The position numbers and the translations under genes were made by a program. From Planctomycetota bacterium (GTDB taxonomy: Bacteria; Planctomycetota; UBA1135; GCA-002686595), in contig JAIOPM010000033.1 of assembly GCA_021413885.1 (NCBI GenBank), positions 1 to 64,000 on the forward strand: 64,000 nt of DNA. The letters run 5' to 3'. Positions 24,228-33,120 of the stretch are shown here, in pieces; the stretch's first letter is position 1; each line of letters opens with the position of its first letter. The notes beneath the pieces were generated by a model. The model did not search any database and was not told the origin of the DNA. It saw only the letters and a list, made by a program, of their open reading frames with translations.

Positions 24228-26789
24228 ATGACGTCTCCGCACCCGACCCACGCCGATGCGCTGCTCGACGAGCTCGAGTGGACGCGACGCCTCGCGCGTT
24301 CGCTGGTGCGCGACGACGCGCGCGCGGACGATTTGGTCCAGGACGCGTGGCTCGCCGCGCGCAAGACCGCCGAACCGAAGCACGATTGGAGCCGTTGGTT
24401 GCGCGGCGTCGTCGGCAACCTCGCGCGTCAAGAACGGCGCGCGGAGCAGCGGCGCGACGAGCGCGAACAACGCGCGGCGCGCGCGGAGAGCGTCGACGCG
24501 GCGGACGAACTCGTGCTGCGCGCCGAACTCCAACGGCGCGTCGTCGAAGCGGTGCTCGGCCTCGAAGAACCGTACCGCACGACCGTGTTGCGCCGCCATT
24601 TCGCGGAGCACACGCCGCGGCGCATCGCGGAGGACCTGGGCGTCGAGCCCGCGACGGTCGAGAGTCGACTGACGCGGGCGCACGCGATGTTGCGCGGCAG
24701 GCTCGAGCGCGAGCTCGGATCGTGTTCCGCGTTGTGGATCTTGGTGCGCGGCGAGGACGCGCTCTTGCCTTGGATGGGGATGGCGCTGATGAAGACGAAG
24801 TTGGTCGTGGCGGCGGTGTTGTTGGCGGCAGCCGGCGGTTGGTGGTGGGTCGAGCGCGATGCGGCTCCGAGCGAGCCGAGCGAAAGCGCCGCGCTCGCGG
24901 TCACGACTCCGGCGGGGACGCCGTCGAAGTCGACTCCCGAGGCTGCGCCCGTTCCGGCGACGACGCCGAGCGAACGCAGCGTGAGCTCTCCCGCGACGAC
25001 TCTTCCCGCGGAACGAGCGCCGAGCGTCGCGATCGCGGCGACGACGTACGCCGTGCGCGGACGCGTGCTCGACGCCGACGGCCGCGCGGTCGGCGGCGTC
25101 GTGCTCGCGCTCGAAGGCGGCGAGGAAACGCGCGTGACCAGCGGCGCCGACGGCGCGTTCGTCGTGAACGCGAACGCCGACGACGGCCGCGCGCGCGTCG
25201 CCGACGAACGCTGGGCCGCCGTGCGCGCCGGTGTATGGCAACGGCGCTCGATGTTCGCGCCGCTGGTGATCGTCGCGCCGCCGCTCGAGCTCGCGGGCCG
25301 CGTCGTTTCCGGCGACGGCGCGCCGCTCGAGCACGCGAGGATCGCGTACCGACTTCCCGACGGCTTCGAGTCGCGCTTCGAGACCGTGCTCGAAGGCAGC
25401 GAACTTCCAGGTTGGTGCGCGACCAGCGCGCACGACGGCCGCTTCGCGTTCGCGACGTTGCCGGCGATCGCGGGAGCGCAGTTGCGCGTGACGCTCGACG
25501 GCTACGCGCCGACGATCGAGGACGCGCCGCTCGCGGGCTCGACGAACGTGGTGTTGACGCTCGTGCGTCCGAACTTGGCGTTGGTCGGCGCGTTGCGAGG
25601 TCGCGTCGTCGACGCCGACGGCCGCGGCATCGCCGAGGCGCGCGTCGCGTGCGGGCTGGTCTCCGTCGCGAGCGGCGCCGACGGCGCGTTCGAGCTCGAC
25701 CTCACGCGTGCGGTCACCGCCGACGCCGTCACCGCGGCGAAGGCGGGCTTCCTGCCCGATCGCGTCGAGCGGCCCGGCGAAGTTTGGACCGACACGATCA
25801 CGCTGCGGCTCTCGGCGCCGACGCTGTCGCTCGCTGGCGTCGTCGTCGACGAAGCAGGCAAGCCGTGCGCGGGCGTGAAGGTGTGGATCGCGGACCCGAC
25901 GCCGTTCGGCGTGCTCGGCGCGTTTCCCGCGCCGCTCGAAGGTTTGCTCGCCGGCGCTGCGATTCCGCCCCAGGTGTTCGAGGCGCGCGTGCCCGAGCAC
26001 GACGGCGACAACTTCTTCGACTCGTGGATGGAGGTCGGACCTCCGAGCGCGTTCTGGAATTGGGTGACGACCGATCACGACGGACGGTTCCGTCTCGAAG
26101 GCCTCGTCGACCGCGACTACCGCATCGGCGCGTTGTCGGAGAAGCCGCTCGCGCTCGAGACGAGCGAGCCGTTCGCCGCGGGACGCGCCGACGTGCGCGT
26201 GACGTTGCCGCTCGCCGAGCGTTGGACGAAGTTCCGCGGCCGCGTGCTCGACGATTTCGGCGCGCCGCTCGCGGGCGTCGGCGTGGCCGAGCGCATCAAT
26301 GTCGTCGACACCACCGGCCGCGTGTTCGGCGGACGCTCTCAGTTGCTGCTCTTCCAACCGGGGCAACGCGTCGAGACCGACGACGCGGGTTGGTTCGAGC
26401 TCGCGGACGTGCCGAAGCGCGGCGTGTTGCTCGACTTCGAAGGCGATCGCGTGTTGCCGGAATCCGCGGCGCTCGCCGCGAGCGCCGATCCCGAGCACTG
26501 GACGATCGCGCTCCATTCGCGTTGCCAACTCCAGGTGGTCCTCGCGGCGCCGACCGAGCGCGGCGATCAGGTGCGCGCGCTCGACGAAAGCGGGCGGCAG
26601 CTCGATCTCCTGTTGATCCGCGGCGGCAACTTCAACGCGTTCACCGAGGTCGACGTCGTCGACGGGCGCAGCACGGTGTTCTCGGTCAGCTCTGCGGCGC
26701 GCACGTTGGTGCTGCTCGCGAACGGCGCCGAGGTCGCGCGGGCGTCGCTCGCGCTCTCGCCGACGTCGATCACGACCGTCGGCTTCTGA
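24228..26789 (+). CDS. ECF-type sigma factor fused to membrane anchor and carboxypeptidase-like regulatory domains
   Basis: 853 residues. Residues 1-80 resemble sigma region 2 (LEWTRRLARSLVRDDARADD then LVQDAWLAARK), and residues about 105-165 are region 4 (GLEEPYRTTVLRRHFAEHTP, RRIAEDLGVEPATVESRLTR). A membrane helix TKLVVAAVLLAAAGGWWWV at about 189-207 follows. The remaining 640 residues form several beta-sandwich repeats of the carboxypeptidase-regulatory type: YAVRGRVLDADGRAVGGVVL, LRGRVVDADGRGIAEARVAC, LSLAGVVVDEAGKPCAGVKV and KFRGRVLDDFGAPLAGVGV. A sigma factor tethered to an external domain suggests signal-dependent release or a built-in sensor. The same architecture is reported in planctomycetes. 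Confidence 0.85.
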   Translation: MTSPHPTHADALLDELEWTRRLARSLVRDDARADDLVQDAWLAARKTAEPKHDWSRWLRGVVGNLARQERRAEQRRDEREQRAARAESVDAADELVLRAELQRRVVEAVLGLEEPYRTTVLRRHFAEHTPRRIAEDLGVEPATVESRLTRAHAMLRGRLERELGSCSALWILVRGEDALLPWMGMALMKTKLVVAAVLLAAAGGWWWVERDAAPSEPSESAALAVTTPAGTPSKSTPEAAPVPATTPSERSVSSPATTLPAERAPSVAIAATTYAVRGRVLDADGRAVGGVVLALEGGEETRVTSGADGAFVVNANADDGRARVADERWAAVRAGVWQRRSMFAPLVIVAPPLELAGRVVSGDGAPLEHARIAYRLPDGFESRFETVLEGSELPGWCATSAHDGRFAFATLPAIAGAQLRVTLDGYAPTIEDAPLAGSTNVVLTLVRPNLALVGALRGRVVDADGRGIAEARVACGLVSVASGADGAFELDLTRAVTADAVTAAKAGFLPDRVERPGEVWTDTITLRLSAPTLSLAGVVVDEAGKPCAGVKVWIADPTPFGVLGAFPAPLEGLLAGAAIPPQVFEARVPEHDGDNFFDSWMEVGPPSAFWNWVTTDHDGRFRLEGLVDRDYRIGALSEKPLALETSEPFAAGRADVRVTLPLAERWTKFRGRVLDDFGAPLAGVGVAERINVVDTTGRVFGGRSQLLLFQPGQRVETDDAGWFELADVPKRGVLLDFEGDRVLPESAALAASADPEHWTIALHSRCQLQVVLAAPTERGDQVRALDESGRQLDLLLIRGGNFNAFTEVDVVDGRSTVFSVSSAARTLVLLANGAEVARASLALSPTSITTVGF

Positions 26790-26826
26790 CGCGACGCGCA
26801 ACCGCACGGAATGCTAGGTTTTCGCG

Positions 26827-27633
26827 ATGCACGCGGAACTCGACGCCTACTTCGAGCGCATCGGATGGAGCGGGTCGCGCGAGCCGACGCTGGAGACGTT
26901 GCGCTGCATCGTGCTCGCGCACACGCGCGCGATCCCGTTCGAGAACCTCGACGTCTTGCTCGGGCGGCGGATCTTCCTCGACGAGCCGGCGATCGTGAAG
27001 AAGCTCGTCCACCAACGGCGCGGCGGCTATTGCTTCGAGCAGAATGGCCTCTTGCTTTCGATGTTGACGTCGCTCGGCTTCGACGTCGCGCCGCTCAGCG
27101 CGCGCGTGCGTCTGCAACGGCCGCGCGATTTCGTCCCGCCGCGCACGCACATGTTCTTGCGCGTCGAGCTCGCGGGCGAATCGTGGCTCGCCGACGTCGG
27201 CGTCGGCGGACTCTCGTTGACCGCGCCGCTGCGCCTCGACACCGCGGACGCGCAAACGACGCCGCACGAGACGCGTCGGATCGTGCGCGAGAACCAGAGG
27301 CTCTATCACCAGGCGTTGCTCGCCGGCGAATGGCAGGACGTGTGCGAGTTCACGTTGGAGGAGATGCCGCCGATCGATCGAGAGCTCGCGAATTGGTTCA
27401 CCAACGCGCACCCCGATTCGCACTTCAAGAATCGGTTGCTCGCGGCGCGAGCGGGTCCGAACGGCGAGCGCTTCACGTTGCTCAATCAGGAATTCACGCA
27501 CCGGCGCGCCGACGGCGCGGTGACGACGACGATCGCCACGCCCGAAGAGTTGCTCGCGATCCTCGCCGAACACTTCGGTTTGCGTTTCCCCGCGGACACG
27601 CGATTCGATTGCCCGGCGCTCAAGTGGTCGTGA
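26827..27633 (+). CDS. nat: Arylamine N-acetyltransferase
   Basis: 268 residues. The catalytic triad is recognisable: Cys69 in RRGGYCFEQN, His about 108 in PPRTHMFLRVEL and Asp about 123 in WLADVGVGG. The start MHAELDAYFERIGWSG and TRAIPFENLDVLLGR are also family hallmarks. It transfers acetyl from acetyl-CoA to arylamines or related acceptors. It is followed tail-to-tail by the B3/B4-domain gene with a 14-base overlap of the 3' ends. Confidence 0.93.
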   Translation: MHAELDAYFERIGWSGSREPTLETLRCIVLAHTRAIPFENLDVLLGRRIFLDEPAIVKKLVHQRRGGYCFEQNGLLLSMLTSLGFDVAPLSARVRLQRPRDFVPPRTHMFLRVELAGESWLADVGVGGLSLTAPLRLDTADAQTTPHETRRIVRENQRLYHQALLAGEWQDVCEFTLEEMPPIDRELANWFTNAHPDSHFKNRLLAARAGPNGERFTLLNQEFTHRRADGAVTTTIATPEELLAILAEHFGLRFPADTRFDCPALKWS

Positions 27634-28258
27634 CGACGCGCGACGTCGCGCCGCACGGCGCGAGCAGCTCGCGGTACCAACCCGCGACTTCGTTCGCGCG
27701 ACCGGGCAGCGCGTGCGTGCCCCAGATCACCGCGAGGACGCGCCGCGTCTCGGCGTTAGTCTTGGTGCGCTGCGCGTCCTTGACCGCGTTCGCGCACGGA
27801 CCGTCGGCGTCGCCGAGGCACACGAGTCCGCCGAGGTCGATGCTCTGGCCGGTCGCGTTGAAGACGTACGCCGCGCCTTCGTCGGCGATGCGGATCGAGA
27901 GCGGCGCGCGCGCTCGGTCGAGGTCGATCACGCTGATCGGCAGGCCGGAGTGCAACGACGCGACGTTGCACGCGTCGACGACGAGGTTGATCGGCGCGAG
28001 CTGACCGTCGGTCGCCGCACGGATCAGGTATTCGGACGCGGGCTTCGAACGGCCGGTCGGCTTGAAGCCGCCGTGGCGCAGGAGATCGCGCACCGCGGCG
28101 CGGATGACGTCGCTCGACTCGAGCGGCGCAGCCGCGGCGGGGGCGAGCAGCGCGAGCAACTCGGGCGGACTCGCGAGCTCACCCAGCGCACGCGGCAGCT
28201 CGGCTTCGAAAAGCGACGCTTCGAGCAGGGGATGCGCGGCGACCGCGACTTCGGTCAC
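27620..28258 (-). CDS. B3/B4 tRNA-binding domain protein
   Basis: 212 residues. NLVVDACNVASLHSGLPISV, FNATGQSIDLGGLVCLGDAD and CANAVKDAQRTKTNAETRRV then LAVIWG match the B3/B4 domain of bacterial phenylalanyl-tRNA synthetase beta chains as it occurs in free-standing proteins. Those are thought to act on mischarged tRNA or as regulators; the specific role is not known. Its start overlaps the stop of the next upstream gene on the strand (28255-28258), so the two form an operon. Confidence 0.8.
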   Translation of the reverse strand: MTEVAVAAHPLLEASLFEAELPRALGELASPPELLALLAPAAAAPLESSDVIRAAVRDLLRHGGFKPTGRSKPASEYLIRAATDGQLAPINLVVDACNVASLHSGLPISVIDLDRARAPLSIRIADEGAAYVFNATGQSIDLGGLVCLGDADGPCANAVKDAQRTKTNAETRRVLAVIWGTHALPGRANEVAGWYRELLAPCGATSRVVTTT

Positions 28259-29037
28259 TGCAAGCCTTCGAGGACGAGGCGCAGATCACGGTCCTCGGCG
28301 GAGATCAAGTCCAACTGCACCGAGCCGACGTCCGATGCGTTCGCGGAGAGCGAGGTTGGGGCGAGCAACGGCACTTGTCCGAGGCTGAATTCGCCGCGCT
28401 CGTTGGTGTCGATGCGTCGCGCGAAGTCGTGGCCGGTCAAGTTGCGCATGCGCGGCACTTCGACGCGGCCGGTCGCTTGGACGCGCGCGCCTTCGATGCG
28501 GTGCCCGGCGCGGTCGACGACGACTCCGCTGCAGCGTGTGGTCGGCGCGGCGACCAGGATCAGATGGAACGTGCTCGAACCCGCGGGCTCGACGCCGGCG
28601 AAGAGCAACGTCCAGCGCGAGTCCTCGCACGCGAACTCCGCGTACGTCGAAGTCGATTGCAACGAGAAGCCGCCGGCGGAGTCGCAGCGCACTTGCGTCG
28701 TGTCGCGCTCCTCGCCGAGCTGCGAGTTCGAGCGATAGTCGAGCGCCAAACCGTCGACCGCCGTCCCGCGCGGATCGATCACGCGACCGGTGACCGCGAG
28801 CCGCACCTCGGCCTCGTCGCTGGTGTCGGCGTCGCCGAGGAAGAGTGTGACGTGACCGTCGTCGTCGGCTTCGACTTCGGTCGCGAGCATCGGCTGCTCC
28901 ATGCGCTCTTCCGGCGCGCGCGTCGGTTCTTCCTTCGCCCAGATCGCGCCGGGATTGCGCGGCGTTCCGTCTTCCGTCGAGCTGAGGAAGAACGCGATCG
29001 CGCCGACGAGGAACACGACGATCAACAGTGCTCGCAT
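28255..29037 (-). CDS. Membrane-anchored protein with carboxypeptidase-like regulatory domains
   Basis: 260 residues: an N-terminal anchor (MRALLIVVFLVGAIAFFLSS), an acidic linker, then two beta-sandwich-like repeats starting RLAVTGRVIDPRGTAVDGLA and TRCSGVVVDRAGHRIEGARV. These match the carboxypeptidase-regulatory-like domains seen in the sigma fusion at 24228. Extracytoplasmic; binding role unknown. It is translationally coupled (ATGA) to the B3/B4 gene, an unexpected pairing of an external and a cytosolic protein. Confidence 0.7.
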   Translation of the reverse strand: MRALLIVVFLVGAIAFFLSSTEDGTPRNPGAIWAKEEPTRAPEERMEQPMLATEVEADDDGHVTLFLGDADTSDEAEVRLAVTGRVIDPRGTAVDGLALDYRSNSQLGEERDTTQVRCDSAGGFSLQSTSTYAEFACEDSRWTLLFAGVEPAGSSTFHLILVAAPTTRCSGVVVDRAGHRIEGARVQATGRVEVPRMRNLTGHDFARRIDTNERGEFSLGQVPLLAPTSLSANASDVGSVQLDLISAEDRDLRLVLEGLQ

Positions 29038-29114
29038 GGTGGGACCACTTTCAGGTTAGCGCCGTGCGGGCCGGCGAATAGGGGCCTCGTCGAGGATCGG
29101 GCATGGAAAGCGTT

Positions 29115-30053
29115 TCACCCCCGCGGGTGGTGCAGCCTGTGGATCGCGAGCACGTGCTCGGAGTCCAGGTGCGTGTAGACCTCGGTGGTGCGGATCGACG
29201 CGTGGCCGAGCATCTCCTGGACGCTGCGCAGATCGGCTCCGCCCTCGATCAGGTGCGTCGCGAACGAGTGTCGCAGCGTGTGCGGCGAGATGTCGCTCGA
29301 CAAACCGGCCGCGCGGGCCGCCGCTTTGACGACGCGCCAAGCGGAGATGCGATCGAGCGGCTTGCCGCTCTTCGACAGGAAGACCTCGGCGCGTTGGGCC
29401 GCGTTGGGAAGACTCCTTCGCGTCCCTTCGATCCAGCGCGTCAGCGCGGCGCGCGCTTGTTCGCCGCACGGGACGATGCGCGTCTTCTGGCCCTTGCCGG
29501 TCAAACGCAGCACGCGCAACGAAGGCTCGATGCCGTCGGTGCGCAACGCGAGCGCCTCGCTGATGCGCGCGCCCGCGGCGTAGAGCACTTCGAGCAGTGC
29601 GCGGTCGCGTTCGGCGCGCCACGTCGAGCCTTTCGGCGCGGCGAGCAATTGCTCGACCTCGTCGGGAGAGAGCAACGACGGCAGGAAGCTACTCAGACGC
29701 GGCGAAGCGATGCGCGCGGTCGGATCGCGGTCGAGCTCCCCCTCGGCGACCAGAAAGCGGAAGAAGATCCGCAGGACCGTGAGGTGGTGCGCGACCGACG
29801 CTTCGCCGAGGCCGGCGGCTCGACGTTCGGCGAGGAAGTCGATGACGTCGTCGGCCGAAATCGTCGCGAGGCGGCGCGCGCCGCGGGCCGCCGACCAACC
29901 GAGGAAGCGCGTCAGGTCGCCGCGGTACGCCGCGAGCGTCGTCCGCGCGAGGCCGGCCTCGACCCGCAACGCGGTGAGGCAGTCCTCGAGCGCCGTCGCG
30001 AACTCGCGCGCGAGCTCCGGATGGGTCGTCCGGCCGTCGGGAGCCTCGGACAT
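29115..30053 (-). CDS. Tyrosine recombinase of the XerC/XerD type
   Basis: 312 residues from ATG 30053; an upstream ATG at 30215 would add 54 non-homologous residues and overrun the dksA promoter. The N-terminal core-binding domain (LEDCLTALRVEAGLARTTLA) is followed by the catalytic domain: Arg about 163 in YAAGARISEALAL, H-x-x-R in SPHTLRHSFATHLIEGGADL (His258, Arg261), His about 284 in LGHASIRTTEVYTHL and the nucleophile Tyr about 293. The length and motifs fit the housekeeping dimer resolvase acting at dif sites. XerC versus XerD cannot be decided without the partner. Confidence 0.92.
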   Translation of the reverse strand: MSEAPDGRTTHPELAREFATALEDCLTALRVEAGLARTTLAAYRGDLTRFLGWSAARGARRLATISADDVIDFLAERRAAGLGEASVAHHLTVLRIFFRFLVAEGELDRDPTARIASPRLSSFLPSLLSPDEVEQLLAAPKGSTWRAERDRALLEVLYAAGARISEALALRTDGIEPSLRVLRLTGKGQKTRIVPCGEQARAALTRWIEGTRRSLPNAAQRAEVFLSKSGKPLDRISAWRVVKAAARAAGLSSDISPHTLRHSFATHLIEGGADLRSVQEMLGHASIRTTEVYTHLDSEHVLAIHRLHHPRG

Positions 30054-30117
30054 GGCGGGAGCGTGGCCGAGCCGACGACCGTCCGCAAGCTCCTGGAAGA
30101 TCGTCGCGCGCGTCGCC

Positions 30118-30145
30118 TTGACTGACGGAGCGACCTCCCCATAAT
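30118..30145 (+). promoter_or_regulatory. Sigma-70-type promoter for the dksA-lspA operon
   Basis: TTGACT at 30118-30123 and CATAAT at 30140-30145, separated by 16 bases, about 100 bases before the dksA-like start. A run of A residues follows at 30157. It is the best consensus match in the window. Confidence 0.6.
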
Positions 30146-30244
30146 GCTGCGCCTCCAAAAAAAGACTCCGGACGGCAGGCACCCCCAAATCAACGGCGGA
30201 TCGCCGGCGAGTCACCGAGGCGGACCCGAAATCTCGCGCCCGAC

Positions 30245-30613
30245 ATGCCCAAGAAACTCTCCCCCAAGGACCTGGAAGCCTTCAAGAGCGTGCTGACGCG
30301 GGCACGCGCGGCGATCACGGGCGACATGTCCCAGCTCCAGGAAGAGGCGCTCGGCAACGGCCACGCGCCGTCCGGCGAAACCAATCCGGGCGACACGTCC
30401 GACGGGTACTACCAGGAGTTCAATCTCGAGCTCCTCGAGCGCGACGAGCACACGCTCGGCGAGATCATCGAAGCGCTCGATCGCATCGACAACGGCACGT
30501 TCGGCAACTGCGAGAACTGCCAGAAGCCGATCCTGAAGGAGCGCCTCAAGGCCGTGCCTCACGCCCGCTACTGCATCGATTGCCAGCGCAAGATCGAGCG
30601 CGAAGGCAACTGA
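30245..30613 (+). CDS. DksA/TraR-type zinc-finger protein
   Basis: 122 residues: MPKKLSPKDLEAFKSVLTRA, a coiled-coil region, then GTFGNCENCQKPILKERLKA and ARYCIDCQRK, giving a four-Cys zinc finger (Cys89, 92, 110, 113). The family binds the RNA polymerase secondary channel and modulates stringent control; shorter forms like this are common outside proteobacteria. The acidic finger-tip residues at the coil turn (ETNPGDTSDGYYQEF) keep the D-x-x-D spacing only loosely. It is first in a run with lspA, 11 bases downstream. Confidence 0.85.
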   Translation: MPKKLSPKDLEAFKSVLTRARAAITGDMSQLQEEALGNGHAPSGETNPGDTSDGYYQEFNLELLERDEHTLGEIIEALDRIDNGTFGNCENCQKPILKERLKAVPHARYCIDCQRKIEREGN

Positions 30614-30624
30614 GCGGCACGCGA

Positions 30625-31215
30625 GTGGATTCTCGAGCTCGAGCAGGCGACGCGAGCGCGAGCGACGGCTTCGCGCGGCGGATCCTGACGCGCTTGCCGT
30701 GGGTGGCGGCGCTGGTCGCCGCCGATCTCTGGTCGAAGTGGGCAGTGTTCGCGTACATCGACGGGCATCCGGGCGTGTTGACGCTCGACACGCACTTCCA
30801 TCGGAGATGGGAGATCTTCGGCAACTGGTTCGCGTTCATGCAGTCCGAGAATCCGGGGATGGCGTGGGGACTCGAGTTCCTCTCGCCGTGGGTTCTCGTC
30901 GGTGGGCGGATCGTCGCGTCGATCTTCCTCTTGTGGCTGGTCGCGAAGACGCCGCGCGGGAAACCGTGGCTCGCCGGCGCGTTCGTGCTGATCGCGGCCG
31001 GCGCGATCGGCAACCTCTACGACAATCTCTTCCAGCCGCGCGTCGACGGTCGTCCGTTCGGAATGGTGCGCGACTTCATCGACGTCTACTTCACCGGCTT
31101 CGATTGGCACTTCCACACGTTCAACGTGGCGGACTCGTGCATCAGCGTCGGCGCCGTGATCCTGTTCGCGACCGGGCTGTTCGGCAAGGATCCGAAGCCG
31201 GCGGACGGACGCTGA
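30625..31215 (+). CDS. lspA: Lipoprotein signal peptidase
   Basis: 196 residues from GTG 30625. Four membrane helices (LPWVAALVAADLWSKWAVF, LVGGRIVASIFLLWLVA, LAGAFVLIAAGAIGNLYD and CISVGAVILFATGLFG) carry the conserved acid residues: Asp in AADLWSK, the NLYDN motif (catalytic Asp) and FNVADS (second catalytic Asp). It cleaves signal peptides of diacylglyceryl-modified prolipoproteins in the inner membrane. Several proteins in this window (ggt, HEAT lipoprotein, binding protein) have lipoboxes and would be its substrates. Confidence 0.93.
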   Translation: MDSRARAGDASASDGFARRILTRLPWVAALVAADLWSKWAVFAYIDGHPGVLTLDTHFHRRWEIFGNWFAFMQSENPGMAWGLEFLSPWVLVGGRIVASIFLLWLVAKTPRGKPWLAGAFVLIAAGAIGNLYDNLFQPRVDGRPFGMVRDFIDVYFTGFDWHFHTFNVADSCISVGAVILFATGLFGKDPKPADGR

Positions 31216-31255
31216 CTCGTTGCTCGCGCGGCGTGTGCTCCAGTAGAGTGCGTCC

Positions 31256-32203
31256 ATGGCCAGCATGGCGGTGACGGTCGCGGGGTTGGAGCTCGCGAAC
31301 CCGGTGATGTCCGCGTCGGGGACGTACGGTCACGGCCTGGAGATGCGTCACTTCGCGCCGCTCTCGTCGCTCGGCGCGTGGGTCAGCAAGACGGTGACGA
31401 AGAAGCCGCGGCCCGGCAATCCGCTGCCGCGCATCTGCGAGACCGAGGCGGGCTTCCTGAACTCGATCGGGCTCGAGAACCGCGGCATCGACGCGTACGT
31501 ACGCGACGTGTTGCCCGACATGGCGCGCGCCGAGGTCACGGTGATCACCAACATCGGCGGCGAGAGCGTCGAGGACTTCGCGGAACTCGCCGAACGCCTC
31601 GATTCGGAGGCCGCCGTCGCCGCGCTCGAAGTCAACCTCTCGTGCCCGAACGTCCAAGGCGGCAAGTTGCCGTTCTCGACCAGTCCGGCGATGGCGGAGA
31701 GCGTGATGCGCCGCGTGCGCGCCGCGACGAAGAAGCCGATCTTCGCGAAGCTCTCGCCCAACGTCTCCGACATCGGCGAGATCGCGCGCGCGGTCGAAGC
31801 CGGCGGCGCCGACGGCATCACCGCGATCAACACGTTGCTCGGCATGCGCGTCGATTGGCGCACGCGTCGTCCGGCGCTCAACACGATCCAAGGCGGCTAT
31901 TCCGGCATCGCGATCAAGCCGGTCGCGCTGCGCTCTGCGTGGACGTGCGTGCGCGCCGTCAAGATCCCGGTGATCGGCTGCGGCGGCATAGGCAGTCCCG
32001 AGGACGCGTTCGAGTTCCTCGTCGTCGGTTGTCGCGCGGTGCAGTTCGGCACGGCATCGTTCACCGATCCGTCGCGCATCGCGCACCTCGCGGACGAGAT
32101 GTCGACGTTGCTCGATCGCGCAGGCTTGGCCGCGGTCACCGACTTGATCGGCACACTGCACGCGTCGGCCGCGGTCGCCAAGGTCCCGGGCGCGCCTTCC
32201 TGA
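31256..32203 (+). CDS. pyrD: Dihydroorotate dehydrogenase, class 1 (catalytic subunit)
   Basis: 315 residues from ATG 31256. Family motifs: NPVMSASGTYGHGLEM, LNSIGLENRGIDAYV, LEVNLSCPNVQGG with the class 1 catalytic Cys, KLSPNVSDIGEIARAVEAGG, INTLLGMRVDWRTRRP, GGYSGIAIKPVALR and CGGIGSPEDAFEFLVVG. The SCPN motif points to a class 1 enzyme (NAD- or fumarate-linked) rather than the membrane class 2. It forms orotate in pyrimidine synthesis. A class 1B electron-transfer subunit (pyrK) is not visible nearby. Confidence 0.93.
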   Translation: MASMAVTVAGLELANPVMSASGTYGHGLEMRHFAPLSSLGAWVSKTVTKKPRPGNPLPRICETEAGFLNSIGLENRGIDAYVRDVLPDMARAEVTVITNIGGESVEDFAELAERLDSEAAVAALEVNLSCPNVQGGKLPFSTSPAMAESVMRRVRAATKKPIFAKLSPNVSDIGEIARAVEAGGADGITAINTLLGMRVDWRTRRPALNTIQGGYSGIAIKPVALRSAWTCVRAVKIPVIGCGGIGSPEDAFEFLVVGCRAVQFGTASFTDPSRIAHLADEMSTLLDRAGLAAVTDLIGTLHASAAVAKVPGAPS

Positions 32204-32228
32204 GCCGCGCGGCTCGCGAGGATTCGGC

Positions 32229-33080
32229 ATGCGTCTCGAGGACATGACCCCGGCTCACGTGCGGCGCGCGGTGGAGCTCTTCCTCGAACGCGCGTATCCG
32301 CCGGATCAGCCCGCGACGCCGAAGGTCACCGCCGCGGTGCTCGAAGGCGCGGTCAACATGGCCGACGTGTTCGGGCGCATGGAGCACCGCGTGCAGGATC
32401 AAGAGGACGGCTCCCTGCGCTTTACCTTGCGTCTCGGCAACGCGCGCTACCCGTTCATGAAGTTCGTCGTGCAGGAGTATCTCGTCGACGAAGAGTTCTT
32501 CTTCTCGGTCGACACGCACGACAACCTCGACGTGCGACCGAACTCGCCCGACTACGCGAAGTTCCAGGCGCTCAAGGACTACAACCGCGTGCTGCGCGAA
32601 TCGATCGAACGCGCGTGGCGCGACGCGGACCTGCCGACGCTCGAGGACTTGCGCGCGTTGGTCGAAGGCCTCGCCGCGGTCGAGCGCGAGGAGAAGAAGA
32701 CGATGCGCCTGCTGATCGTCGACGACGAGCAGCACGTCTGCGAGGGGCTCGGCGCGTTGCTCCGCGCCCGCGGCTACGACGTCGAGACCTGCTTCACCGG
32801 CGAGGCCGTGCTCGAGCGCATCGCCCACGGCCCGTTGCCCGATCTGGTGTTGCTCGACTACGAGCTCCCGGGCGTCGACGGCGAGGAGGTGCTCGCGCGC
32901 CTGCGCGCCGATCCGCGCACCGCCCATGTGCCGGTGCTGATGGCGACCGCGTCCGAGATCGAACTCTCGCGTCTGCGCCGGGTCAGCGGCCTGCTCCACA
33001 AGCCTTACTCGCGCGAGGTGCTCTTCACGATGATCGCCCAACTGCTCGCCCGCGTCGAACCGCCGCCGCGCGCCCCTTGA
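32229..33080 (+). CDS. Response regulator with an unrecognised N-terminal domain
   Basis: 283 residues. Residues 159 to about 275 are a receiver domain: LLIVDDEQHVCEGLGALLRA with acidic pair 165-166, phosphoacceptor Asp210 in LPDLVLLDYELPG, and Lys in GLLHKPYS. Residues 1-155 form a separate domain beginning MRLEDMTPAHVRRAVELFLE and containing MEHRVQDQEDGSLRFTLRLG and YPFMKFVVQEYLVDEEFFFS. I do not recognise it; it has alpha/beta character and no DNA-binding motif. The receiver-last order is unusual. No histidine kinase is adjacent; it follows pyrD by 25 bases. Confidence 0.8.
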   Translation: MRLEDMTPAHVRRAVELFLERAYPPDQPATPKVTAAVLEGAVNMADVFGRMEHRVQDQEDGSLRFTLRLGNARYPFMKFVVQEYLVDEEFFFSVDTHDNLDVRPNSPDYAKFQALKDYNRVLRESIERAWRDADLPTLEDLRALVEGLAAVEREEKKTMRLLIVDDEQHVCEGLGALLRARGYDVETCFTGEAVLERIAHGPLPDLVLLDYELPGVDGEEVLARLRADPRTAHVPVLMATASEIELSRLRRVSGLLHKPYSREVLFTMIAQLLARVEPPPRAP

Positions 33081-33120
33081 AAGCTTTCGAGCGTCGGTCG
33101 AGGGTCGTTCCCGCGCGCCG

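Noticed and set aside
29115-30053. Xer-type recombinase considered as the integrase of the tRNA-Leu island
   Set aside because: It lies 15 kb outside the island among core genes and has the length and motifs of the housekeeping XerC/D group.
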